Shown here piece after piece: positions 46,086 through 55,144 of a stretch of DNA of 64,000 bases (position 1 is its first letter; each line of letters starts with the position of its first letter). A program made the translations under genes and the position numbers. The DNA comes from Mycolicibacterium sp. P9-64. GTDB lineage: Bacteria > Actinomycetota > Actinomycetes > Mycobacteriales > Mycobacteriaceae. The stretch covers positions 496,001 through 560,000 of the forward strand of contig NZ_NPKO01000004.1 of NCBI RefSeq assembly GCF_008329605.1, given 5' to 3'. The notes beneath the pieces were generated by a model, which saw only the letters and a list, made by a program, of their open reading frames with translations, was not told where the DNA came from and made no database searches.

Positions 46086-48086
46086 TCAACTCGCCCTCTG
46101 CACCTCGCCGGCCCGATCCCACGCCGAGCGTTCCGCGTTGAACGCGACGCTCTGCTGGTGCCGGAATGCCGCGATGGGGTCGGCGTCGGCGGCCAGGAAG
46201 TCGGTGTAGGCCGCCAACGAGAACTCGCCGGTGGCTATGTCGACGTCCCCGCGGCCCGCCGCCATGTCGGCGCGCAGGTCGAGAAGCTCGTCGGCGCTCA
46301 CCGGGTAGAAACTGATCCGGTCGAAGTAGCGGAGCAGCCAGGGCGTGCCGGGTTCGAACGAGCCAGCGTCGCGGGGATGCCGGTGATTCCACACCTGGGT
46401 GGTGCGGCCGACGAACTGATAGCCGCCAGGCCCCTCCATGCCGTAGATGCAGAGGTAGGCCCCGCCGATCCCGACGGCGTTCTCCGGGGTCCACGTCCTT
46501 GCCGGGTTGTACTTGGTGGTGACGAGGCGGTGCCGCGGATCCAGGGGAGTGGCCACCGGGGCGCCCAGGTAGACGTCGCCGAGGCCGAGCACCAAGTACT
46601 GTGCGTCGTACACGGTGTCGTGCACGGCCTCGACGTCGGGCAGACCGTTGATCCGCCGGATGAACTCGATGTTCCACGGGCACCACGGCGCGTCGGCGCG
46701 GACGCCGTGCATGTAGCGCTGGATGGCCTCGTGGGTCGCCGGGTCGTCCCACGACAGCGGCAACCGCACGGTGCGGCTGGGCACGACGAGCTTGTCCGAC
46801 GGCGGCATCTCGCCGTCGAGCCGGGCGAGCAGATCGACCACCTCGGCCATCGGCAGTGCCGCCGGGTCGAACTGCACCTGCAGTGACCTGACGCCGGGGG
46901 TGATCTCGGTGATGCCTGGTACGTCGAGGGACATCAGATGTTCGTGCAGCACGTGTACGCGGGCGCGCATGGCAAGGTCGAGCGTCATCGGGCCGTACTC
47001 GACGAGCACGCCGCCGTCACCCGAGCGCCGCAGCGTCACCGCGGTGCCGTCGACGGCCTCGAACCGGGTCAACACGCCGTCGTCGTGATCGCTCGACGTC
47101 GAGATCACCAGGGGGAATGACGCGCGCCTGCCGATGTCGATGGTCCGCAGCGACGGGGCCCGGTCGGCGCGGACCGGCACGAATCGCACCGCGTCACCAG
47201 GGGCCATCTGGCCGAGCTTCCACCGGTCACCCCCGACCACGGTGACCGGGCAGACGAAACCGCCGAGGCTTGGCCCATCAGGCCCGAGCAAGATCGGAGT
47301 GTCGCCCGTGAAGTCGAGGGCTCCAACGCAATACGCATTGTCGTGGATGTTCGACGGGTGCAGGCCCGCCTCGCCGCCGTCGGTGCGCGCCCACTGTGGT
47401 TTCGGGCCGACGAGGCGCACACCGGTGCGGTCGGAGTTGAAGTGCACGGTGTAGTCGGTGCCGATGACGGTGTCGATGTCGGCGCGCGTGAAGAACTCCG
47501 GAGCGGCGTGTGGACCCTCCGTCACGGCGATCTCCCACCGGTGCCCGATGCTCGGCTGCTCGTCGATTGCCGCGCGGGCGGCCCGGTCCGGTCTGCACTC
47601 GTGCGGGCCGGGATCGGCGCCGACGGCAAGCGCGTCGCCCGCTCGAAGCGCACGCCCGTCGTGCCCGCCGAACGTGCCCATCGTGAACGTCGCCGTGCTG
47701 CCCAGGTATTCGGGTTCCATCAGGCCACCAGCCACCAGCACGTAACAGCGCATGCCTGGGCCGGTCAGCATGCCGACGTCGAGCACGCCGCCAGGCGGGA
47801 CGGCCACGGACTGCCACTGCGGCACCGCGACACCGTCGACGGTGACCGCGACCGGCGCCCCCGTCACGGTCACGCGGCCGCCGTCGGGGAACCGCAACGC
47901 AGGCCCGCCCCTCGTGCACTCGAGGCCTGCCGCGCCCTCCGGGTTGCCGAGCAGCCGGTTCCCGATCCGGAAGGACAGGTCGTCCATCGGTCCGGACGGT
48001 GGAACGCCGATGTGCCAGTACCCGATTCGGCCCGGCCAGTCCTGCACGGTGGTGAGCATGCCTGGCCGCACTACCTCGATACTCAT
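46086..48086 (-). CDS. Stand-alone carboxyltransferase part of urea/guanidine carboxylase (KipA-KipI type)
   Basis: The 666-residue protein contains the AHS2/KipA domain (residues 1-320; PPSGPMDDLSFRIGNRLLGN) and the AHS1/KipI domain (residues 340-560; WCPWNIEFIRRING; GGAYLCIYGMEGPGGYQ), plus the linker that follows in urea carboxylases. The biotin carboxylase half (normally N-terminal) and the biotinyl domain (normally C-terminal) are both absent. Start (ATG 48086) and stop are clean and the gene is ATGA-coupled to two DUF1989 genes, so it is probably a subunit rather than a truncation. Partner carboxylase subunits would lie elsewhere. Confidence 0.85.
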   Translation of the reverse strand: MSIEVVRPGMLTTVQDWPGRIGYWHIGVPPSGPMDDLSFRIGNRLLGNPEGAAGLECTRGGPALRFPDGGRVTVTGAPVAVTVDGVAVPQWQSVAVPPGGVLDVGMLTGPGMRCYVLVAGGLMEPEYLGSTATFTMGTFGGHDGRALRAGDALAVGADPGPHECRPDRAARAAIDEQPSIGHRWEIAVTEGPHAAPEFFTRADIDTVIGTDYTVHFNSDRTGVRLVGPKPQWARTDGGEAGLHPSNIHDNAYCVGALDFTGDTPILLGPDGPSLGGFVCPVTVVGGDRWKLGQMAPGDAVRFVPVRADRAPSLRTIDIGRRASFPLVISTSSDHDDGVLTRFEAVDGTAVTLRRSGDGGVLVEYGPMTLDLAMRARVHVLHEHLMSLDVPGITEITPGVRSLQVQFDPAALPMAEVVDLLARLDGEMPPSDKLVVPSRTVRLPLSWDDPATHEAIQRYMHGVRADAPWCPWNIEFIRRINGLPDVEAVHDTVYDAQYLVLGLGDVYLGAPVATPLDPRHRLVTTKYNPARTWTPENAVGIGGAYLCIYGMEGPGGYQFVGRTTQVWNHRHPRDAGSFEPGTPWLLRYFDRISFYPVSADELLDLRADMAAGRGDVDIATGEFSLAAYTDFLAADADPIAAFRHQQSVAFNAERSAWDRAGEVQRAS

Positions 48087-48709
48087 GGGGCGAGCGAAGC
48101 GACGGGGGATGGATCAGGGGTGGTGATCACCATTCGCACGGGCGTCGGGTCGAATCCGTTGCAGGGGTTGTTGATCTGCGGGCAGTTCGACACCAGAACC
48201 AGGGTGTCGACGTCGGCCCGCAGCGTCAGCGACTTGCCAGGCGCGGACAGGCCGTCCACGATGCCCAGCGTGCCGTCGGCCTCCACCGGCACGTTCATGA
48301 AGAAGTTGACGTTGGAGACGATGTCGCGCTTGCCCATTCCCCACTTGGCGGCTTCGGCGAGGAAGTTCTCCGCACACGCGTGCTGGTGCACGGTGTGGTA
48401 CCCGTAGCGCAGCGTGTTGGACTCCTTCGAGCATGCCCCCGCGATGGTGTCGTGATTGCCGACGTCGTCGGCCACGATCGTCATCAGGGCCGTGCCGTCG
48501 GTCGCGCGTAGCACCGAACCCGTGGTCAGGAAGATGTTGCCCTGCGCGGCGATGGTGGCCTGAGCGCTGTAGCGCACGGCGTGGTCATGCGCTGAGTAGA
48601 ACAGCGTGTCGACGGCTTGGTTCCCGTGTAGGTCGATGATCTGCAGTTGCTGGCCGGCCTTCACCACGGCCGACCACGGCGCGCAGGCGGCGACGACGTC
48701 GTCGGTCAT
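48083..48709 (-). CDS. DUF1989 urea-carboxylase-associated protein (UAAP2 / CgdB-like)
   Basis: The 208-residue DUF1989 protein has HGNQAVDTLFY, DDVGNHDTIAGACSKESN and a C-terminal NNPCNGFDPTPVRMVI with cysteines and histidines suited to zinc binding. Members encoded next to urea carboxylase form carboxyguanidine deiminase in guanidine degradation (CgdA/CgdB, recall). Which of the two proteins is A or B is not certain. ATG 48709 overlaps the upstream stop and its own stop overlaps the carboxyltransferase ATG. Confidence 0.82.
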   Translation of the reverse strand: MTDDVVAACAPWSAVVKAGQQLQIIDLHGNQAVDTLFYSAHDHAVRYSAQATIAAQGNIFLTTGSVLRATDGTALMTIVADDVGNHDTIAGACSKESNTLRYGYHTVHQHACAENFLAEAAKWGMGKRDIVSNVNFFMNVPVEADGTLGIVDGLSAPGKSLTLRADVDTLVLVSNCPQINNPCNGFDPTPVRMVITTPDPSPVASLAP

Positions 48710-49446
48710 TTGAGTGCCTCTGCGGCCCAGGTGCTTTCAGTGTTGAACAGAGCGCGCAGGTACTCGGGTTCCTTGCTCACGGGCACGGTCAGTTCGTCGT
48801 CGGCCCGCCACGCCACTACGTCGAGGTCGGTGAGGGCGGGCGCGGGGTCGAGCGGGTGGGGAGTGTTGACGAGGACCACCACCACCGGCAGGTGGACCAG
48901 CAGGTCGACGGTCGTTCCCGCGCCTGCCGACCCGGTGAACGTCAGCGCGCCGTCGCTGCTCACCCGTACGCCCTTGAAGAACGACACCGACGGGGCGATG
49001 TCGCGCACGTCCATGCCGTGCTTGTGCACGCCGAGCAGCATCTGGGCGCGGCCCGCCGCGGTCATGCCGCAGATCGTGTCGTGGCGGCCGGAGGTGTCGG
49101 CCACGATGGTGGCCAACACCCTGCCCTGGTCGGAGAGCAGGGGATGGCCCGCGCCGAGATAGGCCTGCCAGGGCACCTTCATGGTGTCGGCGACGTTGAG
49201 CCGCTCCCACGATGCGTCGGCGCGGAACATCAGAAGATGCGCGCAGGCGCCGCCGTCGGGGTCGGCCAGCCGCAGGCGTGAGCCGCGCCCGAGCACCTTG
49301 GTGGCATACGACCCTGGCGGAATGGCTTCGGCCCACGTCACCTCGCCGACGCCGACGGGGGTGGCGGGCACCCGCATCTCGGCGACCGCGGCCTGCCCCC
49401 TGGCGTGCGAACGGGCAGCGTGGGTCGAGTTGGTGCTCGACATCAT
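48706..49446 (-). CDS. DUF1989 urea-carboxylase-associated protein (UAAP1 / CgdA-like)
   Basis: The protein of about 246 residues is the longer DUF1989 paralogue: LADPDGGACAHLLMFRA, DTSGRHDTICGMTAAGR and SPSVSFFKGVRV. It is the first gene of the three-gene operon. Two ATGs are adjacent at 49446 and 49443; the AAGGAGG site (49450-49456) spaces better to 49443. A palindromic operator lies directly upstream of this ribosome site, so the divergent TetR protein probably represses it. Confidence 0.82.
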   Translation of the reverse strand: MMSSTNSTHAARSHARGQAAVAEMRVPATPVGVGEVTWAEAIPPGSYATKVLGRGSRLRLADPDGGACAHLLMFRADASWERLNVADTMKVPWQAYLGAGHPLLSDQGRVLATIVADTSGRHDTICGMTAAGRAQMLLGVHKHGMDVRDIAPSVSFFKGVRVSSDGALTFTGSAGAGTTVDLLVHLPVVVVLVNTPHPLDPAPALTDLDVVAWRADDELTVPVSKEPEYLRALFNTESTWAAEALK

Positions 49447-49458
49447 TGGCCTCCTTAA

Positions 49459-49547
49459 CTGTCAATTGAAAGTTTTGGGGCCGGGCGTTCCCTGGAGGTG
49501 TCGTGCCTGTTACGGACGCGTTGAAAATTATTTCTATCAAGTGACAG
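49459..49547. promoter_or_regulatory. Two copies of a TetR-type operator between UAAP1 and tetR
   Basis: CTGTCAATTGAAAG (49459-49472) and CTATCAAGTGACAG (49534-49547) share the palindrome CTNTCA-N2-TGANAG and are 75 bp apart centre to centre. The first lies just before the UAAP1 ribosome site, the second about 40 bp before the tetR ATG, inside an AT-rich promoter-like stretch. The layout suggests that the TetR protein represses the operon and itself. Confidence 0.65.
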
Positions 49548-49588
49548 AAAATGCAGTCGGTGACGTAGCCGATGTCAGAATGTGGGCC

Positions 49589-50257
49589 ATGAGCAGTGAA
49601 GGACGTGGCCGCCCGAGGTTGGAGCAGTCGCGACGACCCGGCAAGAACGCCCGCGAAGAGATCCTCGACGCCGCCGCCGAGCTGTTCACCACACACGGCT
49701 ACGCCAACACCTCGACCAGGAAGATCGCCGACGCAGTCGGGGTCCGGCAGGCGTCGCTGTATCACCACTTCGCCACGAAGGACGACATCCTCGAGGCACT
49801 GCTGGCAGGGACCGTCGACGCGCCGCTGCAACTGGCGGCCGAACTCATCGCCGAAGGCGGTCCGGCCGCGGGCCGCCTGCACGCGTTGGCGGTGGCCGAC
49901 GTCAAGCAGCTGTGCGACAGCACGTGGAATCTCGGCGCTCTGTACCTGCTGCCCGAGCTTCGCGTGGACCGCTTCGACAAGTTCCGCGTCGACCGCGCCG
50001 ATCTACGCGACCGCTACCGCCAGCTCGCCGCCGCCGTCATCGCCGAATTCGACGGGCCCGCCGACGCCGACGAGCTCCCGTTCCGCCTCGTCGAATCCGT
50101 GGTCAACCGCCGTTCCGACGACGGAGGCACCCCTGCCGACCAGCCGTGGATCATCGCCGACGGCGCCCTGCGCACCCTGGGATTCGTCGGCGACTTCGCC
50201 GCGCTGAGAGAGGCGACTGCCAAGCGGCTGACCTTACAGATCGGCACGATGACGTAA
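49589..50257 (+). CDS. TetR-family regulator of the urea/guanidine operon
   Basis: The 222-residue protein has the TetR DNA-binding domain near its start (AREEILDAAAELFTTHGYAN, then TRKIADAVGVRQASLYHHFA; residues 21-64) and a helical ligand domain. It is divergent from the carboxylase-associated operon, with repeated palindromes between them. ATG 49589 and ATG 49580 are both possible. The inducer is unknown; guanidine, urea or a carboxylated product would fit. The crotonase gene follows 28 bp downstream. Confidence 0.88.
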   Translation: MSSEGRGRPRLEQSRRPGKNAREEILDAAAELFTTHGYANTSTRKIADAVGVRQASLYHHFATKDDILEALLAGTVDAPLQLAAELIAEGGPAAGRLHALAVADVKQLCDSTWNLGALYLLPELRVDRFDKFRVDRADLRDRYRQLAAAVIAEFDGPADADELPFRLVESVVNRRSDDGGTPADQPWIIADGALRTLGFVGDFAALREATAKRLTLQIGTMT

Positions 50258-50285
50258 CTGTTGGTGATGCGATACCGTTTGCGCC

Positions 50286-51074
50286 ATGCCCGAATTCGAC
50301 ACGCTGACGTTTGCTCAATCCGGTCCGATCACCTCGATCGTGCTCAACCGGCCCGATGCCGCCAACGGCATGAACGACACGTTGACCCGTGAACTCGCGG
50401 TCGCGGCAGCGCTGTGCGACACCGAAGCCACCAAGGTGGTCACCCTGACCGGTGCGGGCCGCTTCTTCAGCGCGGGCGGGGACCTCAAGTCGATGGCCGC
50501 CGCACCGAGCCCCTCGGCGTTCGTCAAGGGCATCGCCGACGACCTGCACCGCGCGTTGTCGACGTTCGCCAGGATGGACGCGGTGCTCATCACTGCGATC
50601 AACGGCGTCGCGGCAGGCGCAGGTTTCAGCGTCGCCGTCACCGGTGACCTGGTGCTCGCCGCCGAATCGGCCAAGTTCACGATGGCCTACACCAAGGCGG
50701 GCCTGAGCCCCGACGGCAGCTCGTCGTACTACCTGCCCCGGCTCATCGGCATCCGCCGCACGCAGCAGCTGATGCTCACCAACCGGACGTTGTCCTCCGC
50801 CGAGGCGTTGGACTGGGGGCTGGTCACCGAGGTGCTGCCCGACGCCGATCTGGCCACGAGGACCGACGCGCTCGCCGAGGAGATGGCTCGTACCTCGCGG
50901 ACGTCGAACGCGACGGTCAAGCGACTGCTACTCGGTACCTACCGCAATGGCATCGAGGAGCAGATGGAGCTCGAGGGTCGCTACATCGCCGACTGTGCCC
51001 GCTCCGCAGATGGGCAGGAGGGCATCGCTGCCTTCGTCGGGAAGCGTGCGCCTGACTTCGGCGGAGCCGAATGA
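50286..51074 (+). CDS. Enoyl-CoA hydratase/isomerase family protein
   Basis: The 262-residue crotonase-fold protein has the oxyanion-hole segments AGRFFSAGGDLKSM and INGVAAGAGFSVAVTGDLVLA, and KAGLSPDGSSSYYLPRLIG, where the second catalytic Glu of hydratases is replaced by Asp-Gly. The pattern is closer to PaaG/isomerase-like members than to true hydratases. It starts at ATG 50286, 28 bp after tetR, and may be co-transcribed with it. Substrate unknown. Confidence 0.88.
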   Translation: MPEFDTLTFAQSGPITSIVLNRPDAANGMNDTLTRELAVAAALCDTEATKVVTLTGAGRFFSAGGDLKSMAAAPSPSAFVKGIADDLHRALSTFARMDAVLITAINGVAAGAGFSVAVTGDLVLAAESAKFTMAYTKAGLSPDGSSSYYLPRLIGIRRTQQLMLTNRTLSSAEALDWGLVTEVLPDADLATRTDALAEEMARTSRTSNATVKRLLLGTYRNGIEEQMELEGRYIADCARSADGQEGIAAFVGKRAPDFGGAE

Positions 51075-51092
51075 TGTACGTAGCGGCTAGAA

Positions 51093-51944
51093 CTAGAAGG
51101 AGTGCTCCTCGGCCGGGAAGGTTCCGGTCGCTACATCCTGCGCGTATTGCACTGCGGCACGGCGCAATTCGCTGCCGACGTCGCCGAATCGCTTGACGAA
51201 CTTCGCGGTCTTGCCCGCCGTCATGCCCGCCATGTCCTGCCACACCAGCACCTGGGCGTCGCAGTTGGGGCCAGCGCCGATGCCGACGGTGGGGATGGTC
51301 AGCTTGCCGGTGATCTGGGTGGCCAGTTCGGCGGGCACCATCTCGAGCACCACCGCGATGGCGCCTGCCTCGGCGACGGCGATCGCGTCGTGAACGGTCT
51401 GCTCGGCGGCATCGCCACGGCCCTGCACGCGGAAACCGCCAAGCCCGTTGACGCTTTGCGGCGTGAAGCCGATGTGCGCCACGACCGGGATGCCCGCCTG
51501 CGTCAGAACGGCGATCTGCTCGGCAACCCGCTCGCCACCCTCGAGCTTGACCGCCGCCGCGCCCGTCTCCTTGAGGAAGCGCGTCGCGGTGGCCAGCGCT
51601 TGCTGGGGGCCCGCCTCATAGCTGCCGAACGGCAGGTCGGCGACCACCAGGGCATGGGGTGCACCGCGGACCACGCCGCGTACCAACGGGATGAGCTCGT
51701 CGGCGGTCACCGGCACCGTGGTGTCGTACCCGTAGACGACATTGGCCGCGGAGTCGCCGACGAGCAACACCGGAATCTCGGCGTCGTCGAAGACCCTGGC
51801 CGTGGAGTAGTCGTAAGCGGTCAGCATGGACCACTTATGGCCCTCGGCCTTCCATTTCTGCAGGTGATGAGTCCGAATCTTGGTTCGGGGAGCCCGCGGC
51901 TCGCTCGAATCGGTTGCAGCACCATAAACCGTTTGCTCAGACAT
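51093..51944 (-). CDS. panB: 3-methyl-2-oxobutanoate hydroxymethyltransferase PanB
   Basis: The 283-residue protein has the PanB motifs: [35 protein letters not shown] (metal-binding Asp), [16 protein letters not shown], and [16 protein letters not shown]. It makes ketopantoate for pantothenate and CoA. ATG 51944 gives a length close to the 281-residue M. tuberculosis enzyme (recall); earlier frame is not conserved. Divergent from the WS/DGAT gene. Confidence 0.95.
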   Translation of the reverse strand: MSEQTVYGAATDSSEPRAPRTKIRTHHLQKWKAEGHKWSMLTAYDYSTARVFDDAEIPVLLVGDSAANVVYGYDTTVPVTADELIPLVRGVVRGAPHALVVADLPFGSYEAGPQQALATATRFLKETGAAAVKLEGGERVAEQIAVLTQAGIPVVAHIGFTPQSVNGLGGFRVQGRGDAAEQTVHDAIAVAEAGAIAVVLEMVPAELATQITGKLTIPTVGIGAGPNCDAQVLVWQDMAGMTAGKTAKFVKRFGDVGSELRRAAVQYAQDVATGTFPAEEHSF

Positions 51945-52100
51945 CGTTGTCCCTAATCTGGTCTGGTCGATCCTCGAGGCCCTGACCGGGTCCCCGGGTT
52001 CGTCTGACACGTCGAGTCTGCCACTTGGCGCGCCGAAGATGAACTGCGCCAGCAGTGGATTTGCTCACACGTCGATGCGCGGCGGGCCTACGATCGGCGC

Positions 52101-53489
52101 ATGCAAAGGCTTAGCGGGCTCGATGCCAGCTTCCTGTATCTCGAGACTGCGACGCAGCCCCTTCACGTGTGCTCGGTGCTCGAACTCGACACGGCGACCA
52201 TTCCTGGCGGGTACAGCTTCGACAAGTTGCGCGACGCCCTCGGTGTGCGGATCAAGGCGATGCCGGAGTTTCGCGAGAAGCTCGCCGACAACCGGCTGAA
52301 CCTCGATCATCCGGTGTGGGTGGAGGACGAGGACTTCGACGTCGACCGACACGTGCACCGCATCGGGCTGCCCTCGCCGGGCGGTCGTGTCGAGCTCGGC
52401 GAGATCTGCGGCCACATCGCTTCGTTGAACCTCGACCGCAGCAGGCCGTTGTGGGAGATGTGGGTGATCGAGAACGTCGCGGGCACCGATGCACACGACG
52501 GCGGTCGGCTCGCCGTCATGACCAAGGTGCACCACGCAGGTGTCGACGGTGTCACCGGTGCCAACCTCATGTCGCAGCTGTGCACCACCGAACCGGATGC
52601 GCCGCCGCCGGATCCGGTCGAAGGTGTCGGCGGTGGGTCGGATCTGGAGATCGCGGTCAGCGGCGCCATCAAGTACGCCACCCGCCCGCTGAAACTGATG
52701 AACATGCTTCCCTCGACGGTGTCGACGGTGGTGGACACCGTGAAGCGGGCGTGCAGCGGGCTGACCATGGCCGCCCCGTTCGCCGCACCCAAGACCCGCT
52801 TCAACGCCAAGGTCACCGGTCACCGCAACGTCGCGTTCGCGCAACTCGACCTCGAGGACGTCAAGACCGTCAAGAACCACTTCGGCGTCAAGCTCAACGA
52901 CGTGGTGATGGCGTTGGTGGCCGGGGTGCTTCGGACGTTCCTGCTCGCCAAGGACGAGCTTCCCGAGAACACGTTGGTCGCGATGGTCCCGGTGTCGGTG
53001 CACGACAAGTCGGATCGGCCTGGCCGCAACCAGGTTTCGGGCATGTTCTCCAGCCTTGGCACCAACATCGAGGACCCGGCCGAGCGGTTGAAGGCCATCG
53101 CCGACGCGAATTCCGTTGCCAAGCAACACAGTGCGGCGATCGGCGCGACGCTGCTTCAGGACTGGTCGCAGTTCGCCGCCCCCGCGGTGTTCGGTATCGC
53201 GATGCGGGTCTACGCCCGAAGCAGTCTGACCACTCTGCCCGTACACAACCTCGTCGTGTCCAACGTCCCAGGCCCTCAGGTGCCGCTGTACTTCCTCGGC
53301 GCCAAGCTCAAGGCGATGTACCCGCTCGGCCCGATCTTCCACGGGTCTGGCCTCAACATCACCGTGATGTCGCTGAACGGAACGCTCGACGTCGGTCTCA
53401 TCTCCTGCCCCGAGCTGCTGCCCGATTTGTGGGACATGGCCGACGACTTCCAGGTCGCTCTCGACGAGTTGCTCAGCGCCACGCGGTAA
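52101..53489 (+). CDS. WS/DGAT-family acyltransferase
   Basis: The 462-residue protein has the active-site motif VHHAGVDGV (HHxxxDG, about residue 143) and the family segments MQRLSGLDASFLYLET, LWEMWVIENV and NVPGPQVPLYFLGAKL. These enzymes acylate diacylglycerol or wax alcohols to make storage lipid; mycobacteria carry many. Some members with intact motifs show little activity, so the substrate is open. ATG 52101. Confidence 0.9.
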   Translation: MQRLSGLDASFLYLETATQPLHVCSVLELDTATIPGGYSFDKLRDALGVRIKAMPEFREKLADNRLNLDHPVWVEDEDFDVDRHVHRIGLPSPGGRVELGEICGHIASLNLDRSRPLWEMWVIENVAGTDAHDGGRLAVMTKVHHAGVDGVTGANLMSQLCTTEPDAPPPDPVEGVGGGSDLEIAVSGAIKYATRPLKLMNMLPSTVSTVVDTVKRACSGLTMAAPFAAPKTRFNAKVTGHRNVAFAQLDLEDVKTVKNHFGVKLNDVVMALVAGVLRTFLLAKDELPENTLVAMVPVSVHDKSDRPGRNQVSGMFSSLGTNIEDPAERLKAIADANSVAKQHSAAIGATLLQDWSQFAAPAVFGIAMRVYARSSLTTLPVHNLVVSNVPGPQVPLYFLGAKLKAMYPLGPIFHGSGLNITVMSLNGTLDVGLISCPELLPDLWDMADDFQVALDELLSATR

Positions 53490-53534
53490 CGCCCTCAGCA
53501 GCGGCGATGTGGGCGCATGGCAGCATGTGCAGCC

Positions 53535-55046
53535 ATGAGGCTTCGGAACGGGCTACTCGCCGCCGCCATGGTGATGTTGCTGGTGGCAGGTTGTAGCAAG
53601 GTGATCGACGGACATGCGATCATCGGCGCCCCCAAGCCAGGCACGCCCGTGACGTGGAAGGCGTGCGAGTCTGCCTCGTCCGACGACGTCGACGTCCCCG
53701 CAGGTGCCGAGTGCGGAATGCTGTCGGTACCCGTCGATTACTCCAAGCCCGACGGCGACATCGCGCAGCTGGCCATGATCAGGTTCAAGGCGACCGGCAA
53801 CAAGATCGGTTCGCTGATCATCAACCCCGGCGGTCCCGGCGAGTCCGGGGTCGAGGCGGCCGCCTCGATCGTGGGCACCCTGCCCAAGTCGGTGCGTGAA
53901 CGCTTCGACCTGGTCGGCTTCGATCCGCGTGGGGTCGGCTCGTCGACACCGGCGGTGTGGTGCAACTCCGACGCCGACAACGACAGGCTGCGCGCCGATC
54001 CCCAAGTCGACTACTCGCCGGCCGGCGTCGCCCACATCGAGTCCGAGACCAAGGACTTCGTTCAGCGATGCGTCGACAAGATGGGCAAGGACTTCCTGGC
54101 CAACGTCGGAACCGCAAGCGTGGCCAAGGATCTTGATGCGATGCGGATTGCCCTCGGCGACGACAAGCTGACCTACCTCGGGTACTCCTACGGCACCAGG
54201 ATCGGGTCCGCCTACGCCGAGGCCTACCCGCAGAACGTGCGCGCCATGATCCTCGACGGCGCCGTCGACCCCAACGCCGATCCGATCGAATCCGACATCC
54301 GGCAGGCCGCAGCGTTCCAGACCGCGTTCAACGACTACGCGGCGGACTGCGCGAAGAGCGCGAACTGCCCACTTGGCACCGACCCGGCCAAGGCCGTCGA
54401 CGTCTACAAGAGCATCGTCGATCCGCTGGTCCAGCATCCCGCCAAGACCAAGGACCCGCGTGGCCTTGGCTACAGCGACTCGGTCGTCGGCACCATCTTG
54501 CCGCTGTACTCGCCGAACCTGTGGCGCCACCTCACGCAGGCCCTCACCGAACTCAAGAGGGGCGACGGCGACACCATGCTCGCGCTGGCCGATCTCTACA
54601 TGGGCCGCGACGAAAAGGGGCACTACAACAACTCCACCGACGTGCGGGTCGCGGTGAACTGCGTCGACGAACCGCCGGTGACCGACCGCGCCAAGGCGGT
54701 CGAAGAGGATCGTCGGGCCCGCGAGGTCGCGCCGTTCATGAGTTACGGGCAGTTCACGGGGCACGCGCCGCTGAGCACGTGTGCCTTCTGGCCGGTGCCG
54801 CCCACGTCGACGCCGCACCAGCTCAAGATCGACGGTCTGCCGCCAACGCTGGTGGTGTCGACCACCAACGACCCAGCAACGCCGTATCAGGCAGGCGTCG
54901 ACCTGGCCAAGCAGCTCGGGGGAGCGTTGCTGACCTTCGACGGCACACAACACACCGTGGTCTTCCAAGGCAATTCGTGCGTCGACGACATCGCGGCCAA
55001 GTATCTGGTCGACGTCGTGGTGCCGCCGCCTGGCGCCAAATGCTGA
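53535..55046 (+). CDS. caeA: Lipoprotein serine protease/esterase, CaeA (Hip1)-like
   Basis: The protein of about 503 residues has a lipoprotein signal (LRNGLLAAAMVMLLVAGC, lipobox VAGC) and a split alpha/beta hydrolase: INPGGPGESG (oxyanion), GFDPRGVG, nucleophile GYSYGTRIG (about Ser218), then Asp in TTNDPATPYQAG and His in DGTQHTVVF. M. tuberculosis CaeA/Hip1 (Rv2224c) is a cell-envelope protease that cleaves GroEL2 (recall). ATG 53535 gives a compact signal peptide; ATG 53517 adds six residues. A paralogue follows in tandem. Confidence 0.88.
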   Translation: MRLRNGLLAAAMVMLLVAGCSKVIDGHAIIGAPKPGTPVTWKACESASSDDVDVPAGAECGMLSVPVDYSKPDGDIAQLAMIRFKATGNKIGSLIINPGGPGESGVEAAASIVGTLPKSVRERFDLVGFDPRGVGSSTPAVWCNSDADNDRLRADPQVDYSPAGVAHIESETKDFVQRCVDKMGKDFLANVGTASVAKDLDAMRIALGDDKLTYLGYSYGTRIGSAYAEAYPQNVRAMILDGAVDPNADPIESDIRQAAAFQTAFNDYAADCAKSANCPLGTDPAKAVDVYKSIVDPLVQHPAKTKDPRGLGYSDSVVGTILPLYSPNLWRHLTQALTELKRGDGDTMLALADLYMGRDEKGHYNNSTDVRVAVNCVDEPPVTDRAKAVEEDRRAREVAPFMSYGQFTGHAPLSTCAFWPVPPTSTPHQLKIDGLPPTLVVSTTNDPATPYQAGVDLAKQLGGALLTFDGTQHTVVFQGNSCVDDIAAKYLVDVVVPPPGAKC

Positions 55047-55144
55047 CCGTAGAACTCCCGTAGGTCACCATCGCATCACTGAATGGTTGCTGGCTTGTCT
55101 CTGCCCTGGTTCGGCTACAGACCCGAAGCGCGTTGCGTGCGAAC

